In this document: piece after piece, positions 44,294 to 55,725 of the stretch
Numbering within the stretch: position 1 is the stretch's first letter
Layout: each line of letters opens with the position of its first letter
Assembly: GCA_036417435.1 (NCBI GenBank)
Contig: CM070900.1
Coordinates: 29,799,496 to 29,863,495, forward strand
Origin: Inia geoffrensis
Taxonomy: Eukaryota > Chordata > Mammalia > Artiodactyla > Iniidae
Direction of reading: 5' to 3'
DNA: 64,000 bases
Notes under the pieces: generated by a model
What the model saw: only the letters and a program-made list of their open reading frames with translations
Told to the model about the DNA's origin: nothing
Databases searched by the model: none
Translations under genes and position numbers: made by a program

Positions 44294-44349
44294 TTTTCCA
44301 ATGATCAGAGAGCTTTTCCATGAGTAAATTATAGAAGGTTTTAAACCAC
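44294..44349 (-). CDS. Candidate 56-nt internal coding exon upstream of the terminal exon
   Basis: On the minus strand, an acceptor (cttttcaaaacttaatcag) precedes 44349 and a consensus donor GTAAGT follows 44294. The exon is open in two frames. In the frame that joins the terminal exon at phase 0 it encodes an 18-residue segment beginning GLKPSIIYSWKSS and ending LIIGK, giving a continuous product through the transmembrane segment. In the other frame it reads WFKTFYNLLMEKLSDHWK and would end shortly after the junction. The intron between the two exons is 562 bp (43732-44293). I could not find the next exon upstream, so gene identity and full length are unknown. Confidence 0.35.
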
Positions 44350-45389
44350 CTGATTAAGTTTTGAAAAGAATAACTTTCTATGAATAGAACTAAAGGTTCC
44401 AATAAGCTTATCTGTACACATAATCATTTATTTATACATGATCATTTATAATAAACTTAACCATTTATTCATTCCAAAAACTAGCTCTATGCAAGGTACT
44501 TGTATGTGTATAAAAATATTGTTTTGAAATTTCCAATCTACCTTCTCCATTTTATTAAATAAATGACTTTTAATTAAGCAATCAGACCAGGACAAATATA
44601 TGATATACTCAAAAAGCAACTCTATATCATGGCCCAAACATCTATTATCTTGGCACAAAAATTCTTCATCCACTACATTTTTGGTAGGCTTTTCTTCAAG
44701 CAACAAATATATATATGAATTTAATAGATAGAGGTTACTTTTGAATTATAAAGGTCTGGCTACAGATTTCTTTCCAATGCGTTCCCAGTTATAAACTGTA
44801 AACTGTGATTTATAACATAAAACCTTCATATGAACAGTCTAATTCCATAAAGCAAATTAAAGTAAAACTCATGATTACTAACGGCAATAGAGGGAAAGTT
44901 CTAACAATTCAAATAGATGCTTGGTATTTGACAGCACTTTTTTTTTTCTTTTCTTTTTGATCTTCCTAATTTCTACTTGGTTTTCACCTAATTTTTGGCT
45001 GGATAAAGTATCTTGGTTTCCATTTTTCTGAACTCCCATTAACTGCTTAAACCAATGTAGCTCTGCCTTCCACTGACTGTGATCTTGCTAAAAAAATTTA
45101 ACAGTGGCTTCTTAACAGCTAAATGTGATGCATACTTTCCAGTCCAAATCTAATGAACATCTCTGCAGTATCTGACACTGATTATAGTGTCCTGCTTCTT
45201 AAAACTCTTTCCTGCCTTAGTTTTACAACATTCCTCTCCCATGGTCCTCCTCTCTTGCACCTTTCAATCTTCCCCCACACTCCGTTCTCCTCAGTCTAAG
45301 CTGGAAACACTGGTGTTTCCCCAACACCCCATGTCCAGCTCTCTTTTATCTTCTTCTTACCAGTTCTCTGGGCAATTTTGCTCACACTG
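44350..45389. other. No supported gene
   Basis: AT-rich sequence with a MIR-like scrap near 44460-44515. The 86-codon minus ORF at 44446-44706 has an unremarkable composition and no splice phase that joins the exon at 44294-44349. Confidence 0.4.
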
Positions 45390-45850
45390 ACACTACTGAA
45401 GGCTCTTGTTCATCTCCCTCCCTTAAGCTTCAGACTCATATATCTAATTCTACAGGACATCCTTATTAAAGGCATCTATCTCAAAACCAGGTGGTCAAAG
45501 CTGGACTTCTAATGTCTTCCTCCAACACTTGTTCTGCCCTGACTCAAGCTGCCCATCACTTAGTATATGCTCACCACCAACCTGAAGGCACTATAGAGTC
45601 TTCCTTCTCCCTTCCTTCCCACCTCCAATTAAGTCACGTTGATTCCTCTTCCAAAATATGCTCTAGATCCCTTACCTTCTCTCCATTCAAACTTTCATTA
45701 ATTGAGTCAATGTGCTCAGCATCTCATCAGAATCACCACCATGGTCTTTCACCTCCAACTCCCTGACTCCAAGACTCAACCACCTAGTCTACTCTTGATC
45801 TTGCCACCAGTCAATCTATCTTCAGTGGATCCCCCTTCCTTTTAGGTGTG
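45390..45850 (+). mobile_element. L2-type LINE fragment (first of two)
   Basis: The text 'cttcagactcatatatctaattctacaggacatcc', then 'attaagtcacgttgattcctcttccaaaatatgctctagatcccttaccttctctcc', then 'caccaccatggtctttcacctcc' follows the L2-type consensus in sense. ORFs at 45187-45766 fall on it. Confidence 0.6.
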
Positions 45851-45889
45851 GTTTCCGCATTTACCCCCTAAAGATATTCTTTCTCCATA

Positions 45890-47165
45890 AATGATGCCAG
45901 CATTGACTCTAATGCTCAAACCAGAACCTCAGAAGTCATCCTTCTTTCTTCTCTTACCCTCACTTTTTGCAGCCAAAACAAGAGCTGCCAACTCCACCTC
46001 AAAAACATATCCCGGGGCTTCCCTGGTGGCGCAGTGGTTGAGAATCTGCCTTGCCAATGCAGGGGACACACGTTCGAGCCCTGGTCTGGGAAGATCCCAC
46101 ATGCCGCGGAGCAACTGGGCCCGTGAGCCAAAACTACTGAGCCTGCGCGTCTGGAGCCTGTACTCCGAAACGAGAGGCTGCGACAGTGAGAGGCCCATGC
46201 ACCGCGATGAAGAGCGGCCCCCGCTCGCCGCAGCTAGAGAAAGCCCTCGCACAGAAACGAAGGCCCAACACAGCCAAAAATAAATAAATTTAAAAAACAA
46301 ATTTAAAAACAAACAAAAAATATCCCATGTCTACTGCATCTTACTACCATGACAACATGCACCTGAGTTCATCAGTGCCTGTGAGTTTCAGGACAAAATG
46401 AGAATTGTGCTGATTATAGCCCTCTAGTGTCTTGGAAACATATTTCTCTTTCCCTCTCTTTCCTACGAATTATTAGAGCTAGAAGTTTGATAGCTATTCA
46501 TTTTAAGTCAGATTCACTGAGGTACCATTTAGATACAGTAACCTTCAAGGGAGGGTGATCTTTGTAAAATATTAATATGATTATAGCGCTCCTCTGCTTA
46601 AAATACTCCAATAAATTCTTACTGCATGGAGAATAAAATCTACAAGTTCTTCACCGAGGCCTACAGAATCTTTCAGAATCTGATCGTTGACCAGATCTCA
46701 TCATGGCCCCCACTCTCTTTCTCCTTGACCTCCTTACAACCACATCTGGTCTTCTCTCCATCTCACCAACACTCCACTTCCACTCCCACTTCAGGGCCTT
46801 GGTACTTACTGTTCCTTTTGCCTGAGAAAATCCCATACCTTTCCAAGTGCCCAATTCTTTCTTGTTATTGAGGTCTCAGATCAAATACCATTGCTTCAGA
46901 AAAGCCTTCTCTGTCTACCCTATCTAAATTAACTGGTGCATGTATGCACGTAGATGTATACTTACGTGCAAAAATATCACTCTCTCTTGTCTTCTAAGTC
47001 CTTATCACTTTCTGAAATTATTTTGATCTTTTATTTGTTTACTTATCCTTTTGTCTATCTCATCCCACTAAACCATAAACTACTTGTGTTTTTACTACCC
47101 CTGTTCTGAAATCAGTGCCTGGTACCTAGCAGAATCTCAATAAATGTTTGCTAAATAAATCAGTG
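45890..47165 (+). mobile_element. L2 LINE 3' region, interrupted by a SINE at 46014-46313
   Basis: A second copy restarts at 'cagaacctcagaagtcatcc' and, after the SINE, continues through 'gcgctcctctgcttaaaatactccaataaattcttactgcatgg', 'cttcagggccttggtacttactgttccttttgcctgag', 'ttcagaaaagccttctctgtctaccctatctaaatt' and 'cagtgcctggtacctagcagaatctcaataaatgtttgctaaataaat', the L2 3' terminus. Confidence 0.85.
46014..46313 (+). mobile_element. Long CHR-type SINE with target duplication
   Basis: The tRNA head, the GTTCGAGCCC B box, the 'gcgatgaagagcggcccccgctcgccgcagc' extension of the long variant and an AT-rich tail are all present. The near-duplication aaaacatatccc / aaaaaatatccc flanks the element. 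The ORFs at 45891-46312 are SINE readings. Confidence 0.95.
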
Positions 47166-47169
47166 ACTC

Positions 47170-47400
47170 ATGAATGATCTGACTCCTATCATTTCCAGCA
47201 CTCTCCTTCACTGATGCTCTGCTTCAGATGAAGTGAATGAAGACATCTCTTTTCCCCAAATCCATCACACTCTCTCTGGCCTCTGCACCTTTTCATGTGA
47301 TATTTGGTCTGCTTTCTTTCTGCCTCCATTTTCTGCCTTGTTCATTTAGACTCATACTTCACTTTATGTTTTAGTTCAACATAAATGCTCCAGTTTTGTT
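47170..47400 (+). mobile_element. Possible additional L2 fragment
   Basis: Text such as 'catcacactctctctggcctctgcaccttttcatgtg' and 'tctgcctccattttctgcc' resembles L2, but its end is not defined. Confidence 0.35.
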
Positions 47401-47447
47401 GCATTGCCTTTGAACCACTGTAAACCTCAAATAGCATAAGAGCCAGC

Positions 47448-49012
47448 ACAGTTTTTCTGTAGAAGGACAAATAGGAAATGTTTTAGCATCGTGGGCCATA
47501 CTAATCAACACTGCTGTTGCAAAAGCAGCCATCAAAAACATGCAGAGGAACGGGCATGGCTGTGTTTCAATAAAACTTTATTTATGGACACAGACATTTT
47601 AATTGTACATAATTTTTAAGTATCATGAAATATTACCCTTCTTTTGATATTTTTCCCAGCCATTTGAAAATAGAAAAACGTTCCTGGCTTATGGTCAGGA
47701 TGAAATAAAAATTTGCATTTTAAGGCAAGACAAGAAAAATTTCAAACTAAAACATTTTCTCTGCCCTTTGGCCTCCTCCCGCCCCTCTAATGTGCATGGT
47801 GCATCTGCATTATGTGTTAACCAGGCCTCTCCAATGGCACAAATACCTGCTCAACTTTAAAGATAAATTTTTCTCCTTCTGGCATCAGCTATATAACTTT
47901 TTAGAAGCTAACATTCCTTTCTCAACCCTGTAAGGGGGTCACGAGGACCCACCACTTGTCTTGTATGTGCAGACATCTTCAGTGGACTTTATGTACAATA
48001 CCAATATATCATTTCCCTTAAAGACAGTGACTGGTGCAGAACAGACTGGTCAGACAACCTGGTGAGATGCTGGGCTGCACCTAATAAATGGTCTTTGCTT
48101 AAAGACTTACTTATGACCTTATTAATAGTACTAGCTGTTTAACTTGTATTCTGCCTTTTTTTTTTTTTTTACAAGATTATTGTTTCCTGCATTATCAAAT
48201 GTGTGACTGAACCCTCAGACATAGCTCTATAAGATCAATTACTGTGAGAGGGTAACTCTAGATATGGGAAGAAGCAACAAGAGGGAACCATTTCCTGGAC
48301 CATAACAGACCAGTAAGACAGGAGGTCCAGAGACTTCTGGTTACTGTTAACAAGCCCTACTCCAGGAATAGCACACTGAGTGGCCTATCAATGAAATCCT
48401 TGCCTGACCTGGGAATAAGCATTCCTAGTGCCCTGTAACAAATTGGTTGTGACATGCCTCCCAAACTGGTTGAAATCAAGACCAAAAGGGAAGGGATTAT
48501 AAAATAAAGAACATTGCCCACCGTCCAGTTCTGCAAGAATCAAGTCATTAGCCACTGCGGTCACTGACCTACAATACACTCTGAAAGGAATTCAGGGCAA
48601 AGATTAGGATGATGCACTCTGTGCTCGGTTCTGGTAAACCGGCCAGATAGATATTTTCGGGAGAAATTTTTTATGAACCTAGATTCTTGCATCTTCCCAT
48701 ACTTACAAAAGCACTGAAACCATTAACTAAGATGTCTCTTCCTTGTGGCTAGCAGCAAACTTCTACTGAGATGTGTGCTTCATTGCATGTACCCCCCTTG
48801 CCAAAATCATATATATACTGACCTCCCCCTGTACCTCTCTGGAACAGTTCTCAGAGCTCTCTGAGAGGCTGTCTCCCAGGTTATAATCCTCAGTTTGGCT
48901 TGAATAAAATTTTCCATTTCTTTCTTAGATTGATTAGCTTTTTTTCATTGACGGGCATATAAAACAGGTACTAGGTCAAATTAGGCCCACAGTTTATAGT
49001 TTGCTGACCCCT
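47448..49012 (-). mobile_element. hAT MITE (MER3-like) split by a 1.25-kb LTR-bearing insertion
   Basis: The left part, 47448-47698, reads 'gtttttctgtagaaggacaaatagg', 'gcatggctgtgtttcaataaaactttatttatggacac' and 'cccttcttttgatatttttcccagccatttgaaaatag'. The right part, 48953-49012, reads 'gggcatataaaacaggtactaggtcaaattaggcccacagtttatagtttgctgacccct', the matching terminal end. The two parts abut in the family consensus, so the sequence between them is a later insertion. Confidence 0.75.
47699..48952 (+). mobile_element. Endogenous retroviral LTR insertion (ERV1-like), 5' boundary uncertain
   Basis: The right end shows LTR architecture in sense order: a TATA-like atatatatac at 48809-48818, then 'ctggaacagttctcagagctctctgagaggctgtctccc', then AATAAA at 48903-48908 about 50 bp before the end at about 48952, where hAT sequence resumes. 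This R/U5 style is typical of class I (gammaretrovirus-like) LTRs. The left portion is either the rest of a long LTR or a remnant of internal sequence; I see no intact gag, pol or env frame. The 63-codon minus ORF at 48388-48579 is a chance frame. Confidence 0.65.
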
Positions 49013-50998
49013 ACATTAAACCAATTTTATTAGCTCATTTCCCAATTTCCAGTAAGACACTATATACCTGGCCTCTCTTTGTACATGGAAAGTGATAATG
49101 ATGCATTTTCTCATACCAAAAAGATTACTACTTTTATCATTCCTATATAGGAGCTACCATAGCATCTTTTAAATAATGTGAAGGATAAAATGTAAACATT
49201 AATCATTTAAAATATCTTCACTCATACTAAACGTTTGATGGACTCCTAATTCAGGACTCTAATAATTTGAATTCTGCCACACACTTATTGTTCAATACCT
49301 GAATCTGTCCTTCGGTCTTGTGACAATTTCTTTATTTATAAAAGAATAGAACATGAACAACGTTACTTCCAGTATATATCCACGAAACCAAGATAGCTCA
49401 TTCAACTAGCCATTGTTTTAAAAAAATTATAATCACATGGTAGATTCTTCTATGCTCCCAAAGGAAAAGAAATCCACAATGCTTTCACTCAACAGACATT
49501 TATCAAGCACATACTATATGCAAGGCAATGTGAAAGACAGCAACCTCTGGCATGTGGGCAAGAATCATTCACCTTTTATGTGCATCCACAAATAAGGGTC
49601 TGAAACAGTCAAATGAAAACTGTCATCATTATTTTGATAAATCTCAGAAGACATGCAACAACCTTTACTCAAGGATCAATGTGACCCAGGGGTTTCAAGA
49701 CCCCAAGTTCCCCAGAGAGTGCTGCAGATTGACAAGCTCGTCTCCTAGTGCTTGATTTGACGTGAGATACAGTGGAGACATGTAAACCTTGAATGAAGAG
49801 CCTCATCTCAGACAGCTCCATACTGGCCAGACAAGCGCAGTGGCTCAAGAAGGCAGGCTACATCTTCCCCAAGTCAATTGTGAAATATTCTCTCTAAATT
49901 GGCTCCACAGCTGTGATTTTCAGTTCCTAGAGTACCCTCCAAATAGCTGATTGCGGGGGGGAAGAAATAAAAGCCCGCTGTTTCCCCAAACACACACCTT
50001 TTGGCCATCTGCCATCGCAACTCAGGAAGGACATGCAGATTGGAAAATGAAAACTTCTGAGACTCTATCAGAAAAATGATAGATCAAAAGTCTGGCATAG
50101 GGGCTACCGTTAGGCACTCAAACATGTAACTTCTTCTAGTTTTGGAGACCTACAGGGTAGATCTATGAAATAAATCTGGCTCAAAGGGACCCTGAAGTCC
50201 TCAGCCCCAAACAAGTGAGAATCTGGGAAACTGTACCAAACTCTTCTTTTGTTTGTTTTCAAAAGAAATGAGCAATCTTAAAAAAAAAAAAAAAAAAAAA
50301 AGAGAGGAAACTAAGACTATTATCTACCATATTAACCCCTTTCTAGAAATTTGAAAGAAACTCACAATCTGGCTATAGTCATAAGTTACAAAAACTGAAC
50401 TTTACTATCTTTCAGATAACAGACATTCTGCTTTAATCTAATCAACTGCATGTGCTACAGAGTCAGGAGATCTGGAAGTACATGATAAATGTGGATGAAA
50501 GCTGATATTTTAGGGTGCAGCAGCAACCTGGGCTTAATGTTACACAACTTTGTAGGTGTGATATGTGTATACATACACACACATGCATATCACACACATA
50601 TGGAGAGAGAGGGAGAGAAACAGAAGAACAGTGAAGAAAAGATTATCTTTCACATATACACCTATTTTCATAAACAGACACAGATATAGAAAGAGAGAAC
50701 AGAGAACAAACCTATCATCTCTCAGAGAAAAATGATTCAAGTCCTTTCAATCCTTCAAAAGCAAGCTTTGAGTCTGGATTATTTGATAATTCCTATACTA
50801 CTATTTTCTCCAGGTATGCATCTGAAATTGTGTCAGTCATTTCATGTGCAGGTTAAATTAGATGGCTTTATCACCTGGCATAACTTTCAAACCCCGCAAC
50901 TGTCTTTACAACCCTCCTGGTTTCGTGGAAAGTTCACCAGGTTGACATTTAGTTACATGACTGAATTTTCAATAAGGATTAATAAAATGATTAATTTA
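49013..50998. other. No supported gene
   Basis: Unique sequence with an L2/MIR-like scrap in reverse near 49480-49532 and an A23 run at 50279-50301. ORFs at 49552-49755 and 50489-50740 show no support. Confidence 0.4.
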
Positions 50999-51035
50999 CT
51001 CTTCTTTCCTCCTCTCTCTCTCCGATTTCCCCCAG

Positions 51036-51369
51036 GAGTCATGGTTGGCCATCGACAAGAACAAAATATCTAACTGAGGAAAACTGTCTTCCACACGCAG
51101 CATCTGTCTCTCTGGCAAGCTCTGTAGACAGTTGGGTACTGGCTCTGGAACCGCTGAAGACTCTCTTTCAGTCTGAGCTATTAGTGGGCTCTTACCCTCC
51201 TAGGTGCTGCTTCCCACCGATCCCACTCCATTTGAAAAATGGATTTGTATATATTTATCCTTCTGAGAATCTGCTATTGTGCAAATATCTCAAATTGAGA
51301 CCCCCGTGGGAGGCACACATGACACAGGAGCACTTACTTTTCTTTTTCTGCAAAATATCCATAAAATAG
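51036..51369 (+). CDS. Candidate plus-strand 3'-terminal exon (weak)
   Basis: A very strong acceptor, a nearly uninterrupted pyrimidine tract from about 50999 ending in CCCCCAG at 51035, is followed by a frame open for 110 codons from 51037 to a TAG at 51367-51369. AATAAA lies 86 nt later, at 51455-51460. The predicted peptide is hydrophobic in places and has no domain that I recognise. Against it: no upstream plus-strand exon was found, it lies inside the putative intron of the minus-strand gene, and a frame this long is not rare by chance. It may be a lncRNA exon or nothing. Confidence 0.2.
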
Positions 51370-54300
51370 CTCGGCGGTTCCCAGGGGTCTGCTTCTGGGT
51401 ATTATATAAGCAGCTTGGCCTTCAGAGAGGGAAAGAGATGCTTCAAGACACAGAAATAAAAATGCCCACAGTTCTCTAAGGGAATTTCAAAATAGCAAGC
51501 TGCTTAAATACCAAAGAAAGTACCTGGTTCCTCTCCAAGCCTAAAGATAGCCTGTGATCCTTTAAGAAATGTAAACAGCAGTGGAGGAGGGGAGGGGTGA
51601 GTGGAGAGGTCATTACGGGCACTGGAGAGATTGTGGAACACAGGGAATAATCTGGAATTTTGAAAATTCTATAAAAAGTCCTTAGTTGGAGTTTTGTTTT
51701 TGGAAAAATGGTTAAGGTGGAGGCATATTTTGTAGGCACAATATTCCAGTAACAGCACATCTGTCTTGCCCTAATTCAGAGCCCAAAATACTTCCGTCAG
51801 GCTCTCCCTTTCCTTCTCATAAATTTCTTCCCAAATCTACTTTATCCACTTTTTTTTTTTCAAACAATTACTCAACCCTTAGACCCCCTGGAGGCTTCTG
51901 ATTCTTAAAAGAATTAGAAAAGATCTCCAGTTATTATTAGATTCCATTTTAGATTGAGAAGAAAGGAGAAAATGGGCAAGATAGGCACTCCTTTATGTTG
52001 CCTGAGTTACTTTTGAAATTTGCTTCATTCAAGGGCCAGAATAGCACGGAGCACCTTTAAACTAGGAAAAAGAAGTCAACTGGACCAATTATTTATAACT
52101 CTCCCATTGAAAGTAGAAATAATTTAACCGACCACCCTACTCCCACCCGGCCAAAAGACCTAAAGGCATTTAAGAGAGTCCAAGAAGCTCCATCCATACA
52201 TTTAATATTTTCTAAGAATAACTACAGAGCAAAAGATTAAGCCTTCAAAAATATCTCACTTACGTAAATCTGACAACAACAAAAAATACACAGTGGAAAG
52301 GATTAATCTCAAAGAAAACTCAGAAAAGAGGCTTTTGCAGAAAACGATTCCTCTGGCTAGATCTCTTTTGTTTACAATAAGAGTTTGGACCCATTATACA
52401 TTCCTTCGTAGGGTCCCCCTTGTGAACTGAGGTTGTTAAAGTAACATTGTAATTATCTTTTATCTATAGCATGATTTATTTATACCATGAAATCCCCTTT
52501 TACACTTTTTAGAGTCTTAATAAGTGAATGCTGTCCTTAGCAGGGGAAAAAAAGTAGCATTGAAATATGAAACAAATATTTATTTCACCATTCTTTTTCC
52601 AAAAAACTATGAATGTGACTCCAATAAAAACACAGCTACACATTTTGTTCTAAACATCTAAAATTTTTGTTCAATTTCAAAGGTCATATTTAGAACTGAA
52701 ACAACTACGAATATGAATAAGTTGTAGGCCATGCCTAAAGCGGGTGTCTTTTCAAGTAAAAGACAAGACTTACTAACAGGCCCATTTGTTTTCCATTAAA
52801 AATCTACTCACTGTATTCACAGCAATCTACATGCCAGTATGTGAGCCTGCTTGGACAAAGCCTTTGCTTTGTGTGTATCAGATGCAAAATTTACTTAAAT
52901 TCCAGATAATTGCAAGTGCATCTGCTAGGCTTTGTCACTGGTCTATATGCACATTTCCACAGTGTATACAAAGAGCAATTATCCAACAACTAAAGAAAAA
53001 GAAACAGTCATTTCTGCAAATTACAGCCAGCTTCTTTATCAAGGAATAAGTTTGTGCGAAAAGAATGCTACCCCAAAACACTTTTTTAAAATAAAATGTA
53101 TTCACTCACACCACATACATTAACTACACAGAACAAAAAAGGAAGCTTTTTCAACTGTTAAATTACCAGGTCTGAAACAAGGATAACTGCAATTTCAAAT
53201 AAAATCATCCCACAAAACATTAAATTTCTCCCCTGGGCGGGGGGGGGCGGGAGGGAGTGGAGAAAACAACAGATTTAAACCAATTTGATGCACTGATTTA
53301 TGTTCTTATTCTGTATTCATGACAAAATATTTCAATAATAGTCACCCTATTTATCACTGGGTTGTATTTCCCTAATTTGAGATATAAGTGCGCAGGCTCC
53401 AGAACATGAAGAAGATTCAAAACAGGGAATTTTTTTAATTGAACAATAAAAAGTCTTAATTTAAAAGTTTTTTGCTCTATTCATTAAATAGTGAACTCTA
53501 AGTAGACCTAAGTTTTACCAGTTGCACTATTTGGTCACGAATTCTCTTTCTTTCTCTATTTCATTCTTTCCTTATTTTTCCTTTGCCTTCTTTTTTTTTT
53601 TTTTTATCTTCATGAACAATCCCATTTCAACTGTTACATTCAAAACAGCCAGCCTTCCTTCCAAGCCCAATCCAGTTTTTGGACTTCTACACCTCATGCC
53701 AACGAAACAACAACGATGCTCCTCTTCAAGGGCCTAATAGACTAAATCTGTTCTTTTAACAAATTCTCAAGGCCAACCACAATGATCACAGTGGTGACAT
53801 TAGAATAGAGAGAAAACTATTTAATAATACAAAGACTAAAAAAATTTTGTGGTGTTTGACCTGTTTGAAATTTATCAATTCAGTGGCCACTTATTTCCTG
53901 CTATACCTTCATTTAAATATCATCATTATCATCTTGTGAAACGTATTATGTTACCAGCCTAAAGCTATTAGTCAGTTAAAAAAAAAAAAAAACCTCCCTA
54001 TTCCCCAAACTGGTGAACCATCATTATCATTAATATTTCATGCAACTGCATTAAATGAGACAATATTCAATATTTAACTATCTAATCCTACAGTAATTTA
54101 TATTAGAAAATACCAACCATGTGAGAATTCAGTCAGATTATTTTATTGGATGAACCTTTGTCATTATTAATAACACTTCAGTATCTCATAGTTTTTCAGC
54201 ACAGAATGTAACATCCAAGGACTGAAAGTGATTTTGTTTCTAATTAATTCTCAAAATCCTTGAGAGACAGTGATGGAAGGATAAATATATTAATTTGGAA

Positions 54301-55489
54301 CTGAAGAATAAAGGACTGAGACTTCAGATGCAAAAGTTTTACTAGATACATGGATTACTTGTGTGGGTCCTACATCTCACTATGTTTGCTAATAATTTAG
54401 TGAGGAAGACGTGTTTGAACCTCAGAGAGTCTAAACCACAGAAAAAAAGAAATGTGGTTTTATTTCTTTCAAATACCACAACTGCTCTTATTAGCAATTT
54501 ATAAGTAGAAAGTTGGTCTGATCTTTTATACCAAATTCCTACTAATTGCCTTGCAGGCAATTACTCGGCCATCCAGATGTCTTCCTTACAGTACTTTAAA
54601 CAAATCTTCACTTTTCTTCACACCAGTTATTGACTTTACATATTTATGCATAGGCAAACTTCAGCCCATTCTAGGTGGATTATCTTTAATTTCAACATGA
54701 AGCAGAATTCACATGAATTAACATTTTAATATGGTTCTTGGTGATAACTAAAAGAATTCTTCATGACGAACATATTTGAGATTGGTATGTGTTAAAATCA
54801 AAAGCATTTTGCTTAATTCCTTTACAATCAGGTATATACTCCAATCCATTTTAAGCAAGAGAGCAGTTCTCACTATTAGCCTTCCAAGTTCATGCACTGA
54901 AGCCCTTGCTGTTCATCCCCTAAGATCCTACAGGTCACTTATGGTAAATACTTGCTGGGGGCTTTTTGTTTGCCAGTTTCGTTGACTGCCTTTCCCCTTT
55001 TATTTTGAGGGAATTCCACCATTTACATCTTGCTCAAAGTCTAAGTCTTTTTGCCTCATTCTAGAATACAAAAGGGCCAGACTATTGATTTCCCAGACTT
55101 CCTAGTTACAGGGATGTGACACGTGATCCAAATGCAGCCAGCTGGATGGATGCGCCGGATTAGAACTTTGAATCGAGAGCCCGGGATCCCCAGAAGAAAG
55201 GACAGTGGTTCCTTCCGGGCCTGGTACAAATAGTCATCTACTGTACCACTGCAGCCTCCAGGGCTGCAGCGCTAGCAGATACTAAAGGCAATGGCAGAGC
55301 CCAGTGTCAGGGATGCGGAGGGCTACAGCTGGGCACACAGTATTCAGTGGCAGACGCACAAATGCCAAATCTTTCCCGGGGACTCTGTGATTTCCAATAT
55401 CTTTCTAACGCATTCCCTTTATGTTTACGTTCGCCATAATTAGTCTCTCTAACTTACAAGTAAGAACATAACCCAACCCCACAAGCAAA
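51370..55489. other. Mostly unique sequence, no supported gene
   Basis: Four kilobases without a recognised interspersed repeat. A G-rich run lies at 53236-53260. The part at about 55070-55400 has higher GC and several CpG sites; it may be an old unassigned repeat or a conserved element. Confidence 0.4.
53236..53260 (+). repeat. G-rich tract, possible G-quadruplex
   Basis: ctgggcgggggggggcgggaggg holds at least four G-runs of three or more. Confidence 0.8.
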
Positions 55490-55501
55490 AATAATAAATC
55501 A

Positions 55502-55700
55502 GGGGCTTCCCTGGTGGCGCAGTGGTTGAGAGTCCGCCTGCCGATGCAGGGGACGCGGGTTCCTGCCCCGGTCCGGGAAGATCCCACATGCCGCGGAGCG
55601 GCTGGGCCCGTGAGCCATGGCCGCTGAGCCTGCGCGTCCGGAGCCTGTGCTCCGCAATGGGAGAGGCCACAACAGTGAGAGGCCCGCATACAGCAAAAAA
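55502..55700 (+). mobile_element. CHR-type SINE with (TAA)n tail and target duplication
   Basis: This well-preserved copy has a full head and body and ends in a short A-run, then a TAA-rich tail. A near-perfect 12-bp duplication, AATAATAAATCA / AATAATATATCA, lies at 55490-55501 and 55714-55725. The four ORFs at 55405-55811 are SINE readings. Confidence 0.97.
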
Positions 55701-55725
55701 TAGTAATAATAATAATAATATATCA

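Noticed and set aside
44446..44706. 86-codon minus ORF near the candidate exons
   Set aside because: Its possible donor (after 44542) is phase 0, which would put a stop in the 56-nt exon. Part of it is MIR-like.
45891..46312. Two ORFs of about 130 codons, one on each strand
   Set aside because: Both read through the SINE at 46014-46313 and adjacent L2 sequence.
48388..48579. 63-codon minus ORF inside the LTR insertion
   Set aside because: It runs against the LTR orientation and matches no retroviral gene region that I can recognise.
50732..51073. 113-codon plus ORF
   Set aside because: It runs across the pyrimidine tract of the acceptor and ends just after it; a real exon would not include that tract.
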